DNA from: UBA6019 sp036564345
GTDB taxonomy: Bacteria > Chloroflexota > Dormibacteria > Dormibacterales > Dormibacteraceae
Assembly (NCBI GenBank): GCA_036564345.1
Contig: DATCOZ010000208.1
Location: 1-21,671, forward strand
Reading direction: 5' to 3'
Length of the DNA stretch: 21,671 nt
This document shows positions 14,619 to 21,313 of this stretch, piece by piece (position 1 is the stretch's first letter; the number at the start of each line of letters is the position of its first letter). A model generated the notes under the pieces. It was not told where the DNA came from, did no database searches, and was given only the letters and a program-made list of their open reading frames with translations. The translations under genes and the position numbers were made by a program.

Positions 14619-16388
14619 CTACAGGTTGTGCGGCATGCGCTTGGCGGGATTGCCCTGCGCCATCGGCGCGTGCCTGGGCGTGGTGAGCGTGGTGCCCTGG
14701 ATGTTGCTCGACGGCAGCATCAGCGCGAACGTCGGCAGGTTCTTGGCGCGAACCTGGGTGACCGCCTCGAATCCCGAGGCCAACCGGATCAGGGTGGGCT
14801 CGCTGAAGGCCGACCCGAAGAAGCTGATCCCGAGCGGAGCCCCGAACACCATACCGGCCGGAACCTGGACGATCGGATAACCCGGGCCGGCAGCGAGGCC
14901 GGACGTTCCGAAGATGAAATGATCGCCGTAGATCAGGTCGGTCGCCCAGGCGGGGTTGTCGGTGGCCGAGACCACCGCGTCGAGGTTGAACTGTGAGATC
15001 GCCGCATCGACTCCGTTCACGCCTGCGTTGTGGTCGATCGCGAGCGCCTGGTTGTAGGTCAGGCCGCCGAACGCCGGCTGCGGGTCGTCCGGGCCCGGCG
15101 CGAGGCTTGCAGTGAAATCGAAGATGTCCTGGTTGAAGAAGGGCATCTCGCGGTCAGCGTTGGCGTTGTTGAAATCGATCAGGGTCTGCAGCGTCCCCCC
15201 CGCCGCCGGCACCCCGACCCGGCTGCTCAGGTACTTCTGAACGTCGTTCCTGAAATCGAAGCAGAGCACCAGGAACTCGCCGTCGGCAGAGGCGAAGGTG
15301 AACCCGGCAGCATCCAGGTCGATGACCGTGGCGCCCGCGGTGGTCAGCGCCGTCACCGCGGCCTCAAAGGAGTTGAGCACGGCCGGGGGCGTCGGAACGA
15401 AGGGGTCGAAGCCGCCCAGACCGACTCGTGTGACACCAAGGCGCGCTCCCTTGAGCCCGTTCGCGTTGAGGAACTTCTTGTAGTCGGTTGGGATGTTGGT
15501 CGGGCGGGTCTTTCCGGTGCCCTGCCAGCCGAGCGGGACGCCGCCCGTCGCCGGATCCCTGCCATCGGCACCGACGCTCTGGATCACCCCCAGGGTCATC
15601 GCCGCGTCAGCGACGGTTCGGCCGTGAACGCCGACAGTGTCCTGGATGTGGGATATGGGGACCACCCCGGCGCGGCTGGTGAGGCCCACCGTGGGCTTGA
15701 TCCCAACAACCCCATTGGCATTGGCCGGGCAGACGACGCTGCCGTCAGTCTCAGTCCCCAGCGACACCGCGGCGAAGTTGGCGGAAGCCGCCGCCCCCGA
15801 CCCCGAGCTGGAGCCACAGGGGTTGCGGTTGATCCCGTAGGGATTGTTGGTCTGGCCACCCCGGCCCGACCAGCCGCTGATCGATTCGAAGGAGCGGAAG
15901 TTGGCCCATTCGGAGAGATTGGTCTTGCCCAGGATGACGGCTCCACCGGCGCGGAGCTTCCCGGCCACCGTCGAGTCATTGGTGGCGGGATGGCCGACCA
16001 GCGCGAACGAGCCGGCGCTGGTTTGCATCTTGTCGCCGGTGTCGATGTTGTCCTTGAGGAGGATCGGAATGCCCATCAGCGGACCCAGCACCTTGCCGCC
16101 GGCGCGCGCAGCGTCGGCGGCCCTGGCCATCGCCAACGCATCGGGGTTCAATTCGATCACGGAGTTGACGCCCGGCCCTTCCTGGTCGAGTGCGGCGATT
16201 CTCCTCAGGTAGTAGTTGGTGAGCCCGACCGAGCTGAGCTGGCCAGACGACATCAGCGACTGCAACTGCGCGATCGTGAACTCGTTGAAATTCGACGGTG
16301 GGTTGACGGCCCCCGCGGCCGTCTGCGTCACACCTAGTGGTAGCAGCACAAGTACCGCGGCAAGGACGGTTAACACACGCTTTCGCAT
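14619..16388 (-). CDS. Exported amidase-signature family hydrolase
   Basis: A 589-residue protein with a signal peptide (KRK-type start, hydrophobic core 5-20, cleavage near AAGA, 24-27). The amidase-signature Ser-cisSer-Lys triad is complete: Lys112 in PILLKDNID, cis-Ser193 in NPCGSSSGSG, and nucleophile Ser217 in GTETDGSV; the 24-residue spacing of the two serines is the family standard. The length is slightly above that of the cytoplasmic enzymes because of the leader and C-terminal additions. It should hydrolyse amides outside the membrane; the substrate is unknown (peptide amides and N-acyl amines are typical). A G-rich ribosome site precedes the ATG. It is divergent from the STAS-like gene. 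Confidence 0.95.
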   Translation of the reverse strand: MRKRVLTVLAAVLVLLPLGVTQTAAGAVNPPSNFNEFTIAQLQSLMSSGQLSSVGLTNYYLRRIAALDQEGPGVNSVIELNPDALAMARAADAARAGGKVLGPLMGIPILLKDNIDTGDKMQTSAGSFALVGHPATNDSTVAGKLRAGGAVILGKTNLSEWANFRSFESISGWSGRGGQTNNPYGINRNPCGSSSGSGAAASANFAAVSLGTETDGSVVCPANANGVVGIKPTVGLTSRAGVVPISHIQDTVGVHGRTVADAAMTLGVIQSVGADGRDPATGGVPLGWQGTGKTRPTNIPTDYKKFLNANGLKGARLGVTRVGLGGFDPFVPTPPAVLNSFEAAVTALTTAGATVIDLDAAGFTFASADGEFLVLCFDFRNDVQKYLSSRVGVPAAGGTLQTLIDFNNANADREMPFFNQDIFDFTASLAPGPDDPQPAFGGLTYNQALAIDHNAGVNGVDAAISQFNLDAVVSATDNPAWATDLIYGDHFIFGTSGLAAGPGYPIVQVPAGMVFGAPLGISFFGSAFSEPTLIRLASGFEAVTQVRAKNLPTFALMLPSSNIQGTTLTTPRHAPMAQGNPAKRMPHNL

Positions 16389-16592
16389 GATTCACACCCC
16401 CACTTCGCCGGCTCCACAGCCAGGCCGTGACCGCAGGTGTAGCACTTCTTGCCGGAAACCACAAAATACCAACGGAAAGGCTGGTCCAGCGGACAAATCA
16501 GCTGTCGCGCGCGGCGGTGGCCGGTCTCCAGCAGCAATGTATGCTCGTTCGACGGAAATCAATCTGCCGATCTGCGCCATGAAGAAGTCGGC

Positions 16593-17003
16593 GTGACAGA
16601 CGCCGACGGCGACGTCTACTTCCACATGCCGGGCATCGCCAAGGTGAGCTGGGATCGGAACCGCGAGCTGGTCCTCGTGGAGTGGGAGGGCTGGGCGAAC
16701 TCACGAGAGTTCGCTGCTCTGCCCGATGCTGAGCTGCGGGCCCTGAACGAGCACCAAGGTTCTCGCATGCTGGCCGATTGCCGGGAGCAGCGAGTCCTCA
16801 GCCCGGTCGACCAGGAGAGGGCTGATCGGGAGTGGCTTCCGCTTGCGCTGGGCGCCGGTCTGATGCGGTTCGCGATCGTCCTACCGCATAGCGTGTTGGC
16901 CGCGATGAACCTTCAAGAGCGGCTCAGCAAAGTACCCGGTGGAACTTTGGAAATCGCCTACTTCGAGCAGGTCGACGAGGCCGCTGCCTGGGCGACGCGT
17001 TGA
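16593..17003 (+). CDS. SpoIIAA/STAS-like small protein
   Basis: A 136-residue protein. The frame is open further upstream (to 16449), but that section is compositionally unlike a protein and overlaps the amidase promoter region. I choose the GTG at 16593, preceded by a weak GAAGAAG. The body alternates strands and helices: KVSWDRNRELVLVEWEGWAN, a helix of about 25 residues (SREFAALPDAELRALNEHQG), a strand LADCREQRVL, and near the end RFAIVLPHSVLAAM and LEIAYFEQVDEAAAWA. This resembles STAS/SpoIIAA-like domains, in which a final short strand precedes an EEAxxWL-type helix. No phosphorylatable Ser is obvious in the usual loop. Function unknown. Confidence 0.65.
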   Translation: MTDADGDVYFHMPGIAKVSWDRNRELVLVEWEGWANSREFAALPDAELRALNEHQGSRMLADCREQRVLSPVDQERADREWLPLALGAGLMRFAIVLPHSVLAAMNLQERLSKVPGGTLEIAYFEQVDEAAAWATR

Positions 17004-17039
17004 CGCCAAACTTGGTGGCGTAACGCCGTCTACGACGGC
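17004..17039 (+). terminator. Tandem short hairpins after the STAS-like gene
   Basis: Directly after the TGA, CGCCA…TGGCG (17004-17020) is followed by GCCGTC-TAC-GACGGC (17025-17039), then CTTTG. The second stem is 6 bp with a three-base loop and a short T-run, so it is a plausible but weak intrinsic terminator. Confidence 0.45.
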
Positions 17040-17062
17040 TTTGCCAGGTATCACCGCCCATT

Positions 17063-17078
17063 TGTGACATAGGTCACA
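17063..17078. promoter_or_regulatory. Perfect CRP/GlxR-type operator
   Basis: TGTGACATAGGTCACA fits TGTGAnnTAnnTCACA at every fixed position, the consensus for cAMP-receptor-type regulators (GlxR/CRP). It lies 89 bp upstream of the GTG at 17168. A perfect 7-bp inverted repeat, GACCGAC…GTCGGTC (17092-17115), sits between it and the ribosome site. Confidence 0.75.
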
Positions 17079-17091
17079 CACGGGACCGCCT

Positions 17092-17115
17092 GACCGACGG
17101 ACGCTGCTGTCGGTC
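17092..17115 (+). promoter_or_regulatory. Inverted repeat in 5' region of the small exported gene
   Basis: GACCGAC, a 10-nt loop, then GTCGGTC: a perfect 7-bp stem 36 bp before the AGGAGG ribosome site. It may be a 5'-UTR hairpin or a second regulator site. I see no riboswitch-like core. Confidence 0.4.
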
Positions 17116-17167
17116 TCGGACGCGAGGCCTCACTTTCCGCCCCGGAAGCTCAGGAGGTCGATCGACC

Positions 17168-17590
17168 GTGAAGATCGGATTTGTAATCGCAGTGGTCGTC
17201 GCATCGTTGTCGGTGACGCCGGCCTTGGCGGACCAGGGCACGCACAGCTGGCTGCACGCGGCTGCCGGCCAGGGTCAGGGGAGGGTGCTGGTCGCGACGA
17301 CCGCGCAGGAGCACGGCGAGTTCTACGCGCAAGGCGAGGTTGAGGTCGAGCTTGCTCCTGCCAATACCGAGATGACAGTGGCACGAGCCCTGTACACGCC
17401 TGGTTGCGGAAGCATCACCGCCCCGTGGGCCACGATCACGACTCTTCAGACCAGCGACGGAGGCGCGGGCGCAGCCCACTTCGTTCGCGACACCCCGCTG
17501 TTGTCGGGTACCACCTTCTACGTCGTCTTCCGCGTGAGCGGCGGCGGCACGGTCCTCGAGAGCGACTGCATTGCGGTGCTCGTCAAGTAG
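17168..17590 (+). CDS. Small exported hypothetical protein under a CRP/GlxR-type site
   Basis: A 140-residue protein. The GTG at 17168 follows a perfect AGGAGGT ribosome site (17152-17158). The signal peptide is residues 1-21 (KIGF, hydrophobic core, PALA cleavage). The mature part is Gly/Ala/Thr-rich and beta-like, with two Cys (78 and 134 approximately) that could form a disulfide. No family recognised; it may be a small Ig-like or CHRD-like domain, but this is not supported by motifs. Followed at once by a strong hairpin (17600-17637). Regulation by a cAMP-type regulator is suggested by the operator upstream. Confidence 0.75.
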   Translation: MKIGFVIAVVVASLSVTPALADQGTHSWLHAAAGQGQGRVLVATTAQEHGEFYAQGEVEVELAPANTEMTVARALYTPGCGSITAPWATITTLQTSDGGAGAAHFVRDTPLLSGTTFYVVFRVSGGGTVLESDCIAVLVK

Positions 17591-17599
17591 GACCATCCC

Positions 17600-17637
17600 G
17601 GGGGTGGGGACGGTTGCGATCAACTGCCCCCACCCAT
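17600..17637 (+). terminator. Strong long-stem terminator-like hairpin
   Basis: GGGTGGGG (17602-17609) pairs perfectly with CCCCACCC (17628-17635). After one mismatch the stem continues for six more pairs (C11-G26, one G-U, GTTG-CAAC; last two digits of position), closed by a CGAT loop at 17617-17620. It begins 10 bp after the stop of the small exported gene. Downstream is ATCTACCTTCT, not a clean U-tract. It replaces the nucleotide-binding motif position of the adjacent dehydrogenase fragment. Confidence 0.6.
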
Positions 17638-17975
17638 CTACCTTCTGCGGTGTCATCGCCGCCCAGCGCCTGGGCGCGGCGCGGGTCATCGCCCTCAGCC
17701 GGAACCCGGCCCGCCAGCAGCTCGCCCAGACGTTCGGCGCCACCGACATCGTCGCCGAGCGCGGTGAGGCGGCGATCGAGGAGGTCCTCGAGATGACGGA
17801 CAGAATCGGCGTCGACGCAGCCCTCGAATGTGTCGGCACCGGCCAGTCGATGGCGACCGCGTTCGCGATCGCCCGAGTCGGCTCGATCGTCGGCGCAATC
17901 GGCGCGCCACACGGCGTCGAGGTGCCGATCTCGTAGATTCCATCGTGAGCCCGGCGGCGCGATCGGCGACGATCG
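17638..17975 (+). pseudogene. Zinc-type alcohol dehydrogenase (MDR family) fragment, degraded
   Basis: Residues encoded from about 17640 read as the Rossmann half of a medium-chain dehydrogenase: FCGVIAAQRLGAARVIALSR, then FGATDIVAERGE, then VDAALECVGTG, then VGSIVGAIGAPHGVEVPIS. A TAG then ends the frame at 17936, yet the expected continuation (RFHRE…GG) is readable in the next frame from 17937, so there is a frameshift near 17935. The whole catalytic N-terminal domain, the GxGxxG nucleotide loop and the C-terminus are missing. The left boundary is the hairpin that follows the small exported gene. I therefore call it a remnant, not a functional gene; the boundaries are approximate. Confidence 0.75.
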
Positions 17976-18125
17976 AATTGGTGCCCCTCTAAGTCCTTCC
18001 CGGAGGGCTGGCGGCCCCCAGCGGAACGCAGCCGCATTAGCTGGCGCTGGACGCCGACGTGCGCCGTGTGGTGAGAATTAGTGCTGTGAGCTGGCTCTGA
18101 AACAGAATCGGACGAGGAGGCCCGC

Positions 18126-18794
18126 ATGACCGACCAAATCAGCCCGAAGCAGTTCCACGACTCGGACGGCGCCGAGGATTGGCGCGTGCTAGGCGACGGA
18201 GCGTGTGCGTTCTTCCGAACCGGGTCGTTCGCCGCGGGCGCCCGCCTCGTGCAGGCGATCGCTGAATTGCAGGGCGTCGACGACCACCACCCCGACGTTG
18301 ACTTGCGGCACGACGGCGTGACCGTGCGCCTAGTCACGGTCGCCGACGATTACCTCGGTATGAGCCTGCGCGACGTCGACCTGGCCCGCCAGATCTCGGC
18401 AGCTGCCCGAGAGTTGGGCCTCCCTGCCGATCCATCGGCGGTTCAGAGCCTGCTTGTCATCCCGGGTGCGCCCGATAGGCAGCAGGTGATGCCCTTCTGG
18501 CGGTCCGTGCTCGGGTATGAGCCTCGCCGCGACAGCCCCGACGAGGACCTCGTCGATCCCCACGGTCGCGGGACGTCGTTCTGGTTCGAGCAAATGAATG
18601 AGCCGCGCCCGGATGGGGGCGGCTCGATCCACGTCGCGATCTGGGTTCCGTATGAGCAGGCTGAGGCTCGCATCGCGGCGGCGCTTGCGGCGGGTGGCCG
18701 GATGGTGCGCGACGAGTTCGCTCCAAGGTGGTGGACGCTTGCGGACGCCTGGGGCAACGAGGCCGACATCGCCACCACCATGAACCGCGACTGA
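18126..18794 (+). CDS. Pterin-4a-carbinolamine-dehydratase-like domain fused to VOC domain
   Basis: A 222-residue protein. ATG at 18126, with GAGGAGG 5 nt before the spacer CCCGC. Residues about 5-100 resemble pterin-4a-carbinolamine dehydratase (PCD/DCoH): HHPD at 54-57 and the tail DVDLARQISAAARELG (83-98). The classical third catalytic His (in a T-H-D-x-G context) is replaced: here TVADDYLG. Residues about 108-220 are a VOC domain (FWRSVLGYEP, VDPHGRG, SIHVAIWVP). Similar PCD-VOC fusions exist in actinobacteria; dehydratase activity is uncertain without the third His. It is followed by a tetraloop hairpin. Confidence 0.85.
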   Translation: MTDQISPKQFHDSDGAEDWRVLGDGACAFFRTGSFAAGARLVQAIAELQGVDDHHPDVDLRHDGVTVRLVTVADDYLGMSLRDVDLARQISAAARELGLPADPSAVQSLLVIPGAPDRQQVMPFWRSVLGYEPRRDSPDEDLVDPHGRGTSFWFEQMNEPRPDGGGSIHVAIWVPYEQAEARIAAALAAGGRMVRDEFAPRWWTLADAWGNEADIATTMNRD

Positions 18795-18813
18795 CGAGGT
18801 TCGCCTCGGTCAG
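18791..18813 (+). terminator. TTCG-loop hairpin at the PCD-VOC gene end
   Basis: CTGACGAGG, loop TTCG, then CCTCGGTCAG: nine pairs with one bulged G, overlapping the stop codon (18792-18794). The tetraloop gives a stable stem. No U-run follows. It is probably a transcript-end hairpin. Confidence 0.5.
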
Positions 18814-18839
18814 AGGCGGGCCATCCGTGCCCAGGCGGC

Positions 18840-18926
18840 CTAGCCCGAGCCGATGCCTGCCGGCTTAGCCAGCATCCCCTCGGCGTCACGGTGCTGCCGG
18901 CAAAGCTCTGCCAGGATCGATTCCAT
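18840..18926 (-). CDS. Candidate 28-residue micro-ORF at the operon end
   Basis: An ATG at 18926 opens 28 codons reading MESILAELCRQHRDAEGMLA and on to TAG. GGGAGG (complement of 18938-18943) lies 11 nt upstream, 10 bp after the SDR stop, so a ribosome could reload there. The start is helical and contains an H-x-D-x-E pattern slightly reminiscent of hemerythrin helices, but the product is too short to assign. It could equally be the 5' remnant of a lost fifth operon gene. Confidence 0.3.
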   Translation of the reverse strand: MESILAELCRQHRDAEGMLAKPAGIGSG

Positions 18927-18953
18927 GTCGAAGTCAACCTCCCTTTGCTGCGC

Positions 18954-19709
18954 TCAAAGCATCGTCAGGCCGCCGTTGACACTCAGGGTCTGGCCCGTTA
19001 TGTAATTGGCGTCGGGCGACGCGAAGAAACAGACGGCCGCGGCAATCTCTTCGGGAAGCCCGGTGCGGCCGAGCGGAATGGAACGGACGATCGCACCGAT
19101 CAACTTCTCGTGGCCCTCAGCTATCCCGGCCAGCAGTGGGGTGTCGACCAGCCCAGGCGCCACGCAGTTGACGTTGATCCCATACTGGGCGACCTCGCGG
19201 GCCAGGCCCTTGCTGAACGCGATCACGGCGCCCTTGGCGCCCGAGTAGACGACCTCACCGCTGGAGCCCACCCGGCCCGCATCTGAGGCGACCGTGACGA
19301 TCCGGCCCCGACCCCGGTCCTTCATGTAAGGAAGGACGGCGTGGGTGGTCGCCAGGTGACCGCGATAGTTGATCGCGATCACGCGATCCCAGAGCTCCTC
19401 GTCGGTGTCGGCGAAGGGAGCGGCGCGGTCCCAGCCGGCGTTGGAGACGAGGATGTCGACCTTGCCGAAGGTGCCGACGGCCCGCTCGGTCATGGCCCGG
19501 ACCCCCGGGGCATCCGTCACATCCACCTCCAGCGCAAGCGCCCGGCCTCCCTCGGCGCTGATCGTCCTGGCAGCATCGCCCGCGCCCTCCGCGTTGAGGT
19601 CGGCGATGACGACCGCCGCGCCCTCCGCGGCCAGCCGGACCGCAGTGGCACGGCCGATCCCGCTGGCGGCTCCGGTGACGATCGCTACCTGGCCCTCGAA
19701 GCGCTTCAC
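18954..19709 (-). CDS. BadH-like short-chain dehydrogenase/reductase
   Basis: A 251-residue SDR. GTG start at 19709, overlapping the stop of the beta-subunit gene by 4 bp (GTGA). Motifs: TGAASGIG (12-19), acidic Asp37 after the second strand suggesting NAD(H), SNAG (89-92), Asn114, and the catalytic Ser142, Tyr155 and Lys159. The stretch VTVASDAGRVGSSGEVVYSG and the ending LSVNGGLTM closely recall 2-hydroxycyclohexanecarboxyl-CoA dehydrogenase (BadH) of anaerobic ring degradation; the wider family includes 3-oxoacyl-ACP reductases and steroid-catabolic SDRs. In this operon it probably oxidises a ring or chain hydroxyacyl-CoA. Substrate unproven. Confidence 0.92.
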   Translation of the reverse strand: MKRFEGQVAIVTGAASGIGRATAVRLAAEGAAVVIADLNAEGAGDAARTISAEGGRALALEVDVTDAPGVRAMTERAVGTFGKVDILVSNAGWDRAAPFADTDEELWDRVIAINYRGHLATTHAVLPYMKDRGRGRIVTVASDAGRVGSSGEVVYSGAKGAVIAFSKGLAREVAQYGINVNCVAPGLVDTPLLAGIAEGHEKLIGAIVRSIPLGRTGLPEEIAAAVCFFASPDANYITGQTLSVNGGLTML

Positions 19710-20485
19710 GAGAGGGCGCTCCCACGCAAGAGCCCGGCCGGGTCTAGGCGGCGGAGGATTGCCAGCTCCTCCGGCGTCGGCGCCGGGGTGGTCTCAAGCT
19801 TCGCCGGGAGGATCGGTGTGAAGCCGGTCGCGTCCTGAACCTCGTCGAGTGTGACGCCGGGGTGGAGAGTGGCCAGCCGTGCGAGATGGGTTTCGGGATC
19901 GAAGTCCATCGTGCAGAGCGGGGTGACGATCAGCGCCGGCCCACCGCCGGGCAGCGGGCCGGTGCCGGCCGGGAAGCCGGGGCCACTGACGAAGTCGACG
20001 TGCTGGACGAAGGTCCGGCGGTTGTGCGACTGCGAGTAGATCACGACCCGACCGGCACGCGATACGAAGGGAAGGCCGACGCCGCCAGGGCCGCGCAGCT
20101 TCGGATGACGCCAGGACCCGACCGGGCCGAGGTTGCAGTTGCCGTGCGCGTCGATCTGGAGACCGCCCGCGAAGAAGACGTCGATCAAGTCCCCTCGCCC
20201 CTCGAGCAGGATCACATCGGGGAGCGGCAGAACGACGTCGGCGTCGAGCAGTCGCTCGTCGCAGCTCGACGCCACCAGCGGGTCGAGGTGAGGGTTGACC
20301 GCGCCGCTGCCGCCGGCGATGAACCAGAGCCCGGGCGCCGTGGTCAGCTGCGCCAGCCGGCAGGCCGCCTGGGGCAGCGCGCTCACCGCGCCCATGATCG
20401 CCACCTCGCCCGGCCGCAGCTGGCGCGCCATCACGGCGGCCATCAGCTCGTCGATGGAGTGGTCGGCGGCGATCGCGACGCTCAC
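19706..20485 (-). CDS. CoA-transferase-like beta subunit, IpdB-like
   Basis: A 259-residue protein. GTG start at 20485 with GAGGTGA about 5 nt upstream, overlapping the alpha stop by 4 bp. It fits the class-I CoA-transferase/IpdB family: GGLQIDAHGNCNLGPVG (107-123), IYSQSHNRRTFVQHVDFVSG (149-168), TPLCTMDF (188-195), and the closing LATLHPGVTLDEVQDATGF (204-222), a pattern I associate with IpdB of Mycobacterium. The final PTPEELAILRRLDP is also IpdB-like. It should pair with the alpha subunit upstream. IpdAB cleaves a steroid-derived ring by hydrolysis rather than CoA transfer; the same chemistry here is inference. Confidence 0.88.
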   Translation of the reverse strand: MSVAIAADHSIDELMAAVMARQLRPGEVAIMGAVSALPQAACRLAQLTTAPGLWFIAGGSGAVNPHLDPLVASSCDERLLDADVVLPLPDVILLEGRGDLIDVFFAGGLQIDAHGNCNLGPVGSWRHPKLRGPGGVGLPFVSRAGRVVIYSQSHNRRTFVQHVDFVSGPGFPAGTGPLPGGGPALIVTPLCTMDFDPETHLARLATLHPGVTLDEVQDATGFTPILPAKLETTPAPTPEELAILRRLDPAGLLRGSALS

Positions 20486-21309
20486 GCTGTCACCTCGGCC
20501 GGGGCCATCCCGTTGACCCGGAGGTACTCTTCGAAGCCCTCCTCGGTTCGCGCCAGCCTCAAATACTCGCGAAGGGCCGTCTCCTCGTAGCCGTAGGCGC
20601 CATGAGAGGCAGTGGGCAGGCAGCCGCCGGGAGCCACGACCACCGCGGCGATGAGGAAGCCGGGCAAGACGCTCTCCCCGGGATGAGCTGCGATCTCGCC
20701 CGGCTCCGCCAACCGCTCGACCTGGACGATCACCGTTTTCGAAGCCATCGCCATCAGGCGATCGGTGAAGTGGGCGCCGGCGAAGAGCACGTTCCCGCGC
20801 TCATCAGCCGCGAGCGCATGGATCAGCGCAACATCCGGCTGCAGCGGTGCGGCCACCAGAACCCGATCGCCTGTGAAAGGATCGGTGACGATTCGGAAAT
20901 GGTCCGGGTTGGCGCTGCTGACATCGGAGAGCTCGAGCCCTGGCGGAAGGGCCAGGAAGGGCAGGCCGCCGGCCCCGGCGTAGAGGCCGTGGACGATCGC
21001 CGCCTCGCAGAGTTCCAGCACCGGGAGCGCTCCCGACTCGGCCGCGCGGCGGTAGGCGGGAGCGAGGCCGAGATGCTCGAAGCCGATGTAGGCCGTTGCG
21101 ACCTCCTCGACCAGCCCCGCGCCGATCAGTAAGTCGGCGGCCAGCGATGCGGAGGGGCTGGTGAGCAGACGGCGGACGTGCCGGCGCCGCCGGATCAGCT
21201 CCCGGACCAGCTCCATCGGGTTGTTGTGCATGTGCATGCCGCCGACGGCGAGGAGGCTGGTGCCCTTTGGCACCAGCCTGTCGATCGCCGCAGCGGAGCT
21301 CAAGGCCAT
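20482..21309 (-). CDS. CoA-transferase-like alpha subunit, IpdA-like
   Basis: The ATG at 21309 gives 275 residues; the open frame runs 71 codons further into the crotonase gene, but that part is out of family. The first motif is a GGMHMHNNPMELVRELIRR stretch (23-41). Then come SASLAADLLIGAGLVEEVATAYIG and the acidic ELCEAA (Glu99, Glu102) at the position where IpdA carries its catalytic Glu by my alignment from memory. GLPFLALP, the strand VLVAAPLQPDVALIHALAADERGN, and APGGCLPTAS follow. It fits class-I CoA-transferase alpha or IpdA, paired with the beta subunit at 19706-20485. The crotonase stop is 4 bp upstream, so translation is probably coupled. Confidence 0.88.
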   Translation of the reverse strand: MALSSAAAIDRLVPKGTSLLAVGGMHMHNNPMELVRELIRRRRHVRRLLTSPSASLAADLLIGAGLVEEVATAYIGFEHLGLAPAYRRAAESGALPVLELCEAAIVHGLYAGAGGLPFLALPPGLELSDVSSANPDHFRIVTDPFTGDRVLVAAPLQPDVALIHALAADERGNVLFAGAHFTDRLMAMASKTVIVQVERLAEPGEIAAHPGESVLPGFLIAAVVVAPGGCLPTASHGAYGYEETALREYLRLARTEEGFEEYLRVNGMAPAEVTA

Positions 21310-21313
21310 CCTG

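Noticed and set aside
15030..16337. 435-codon plus-strand open frame opposite the amidase
   Set aside because: Shadow of the amidase coding sequence; Arg/Gly-rich with no domain, and the amidase has complete catalytic motifs.
17150..18337. 395-codon minus-strand frame covering the small exported gene, the dehydrogenase remnant and part of the PCD-VOC gene
   Set aside because: Spans three plus-strand units with clear signals (ribosome sites, motifs); its sequence is the antisense of the Rossmann fragment, not a protein family.
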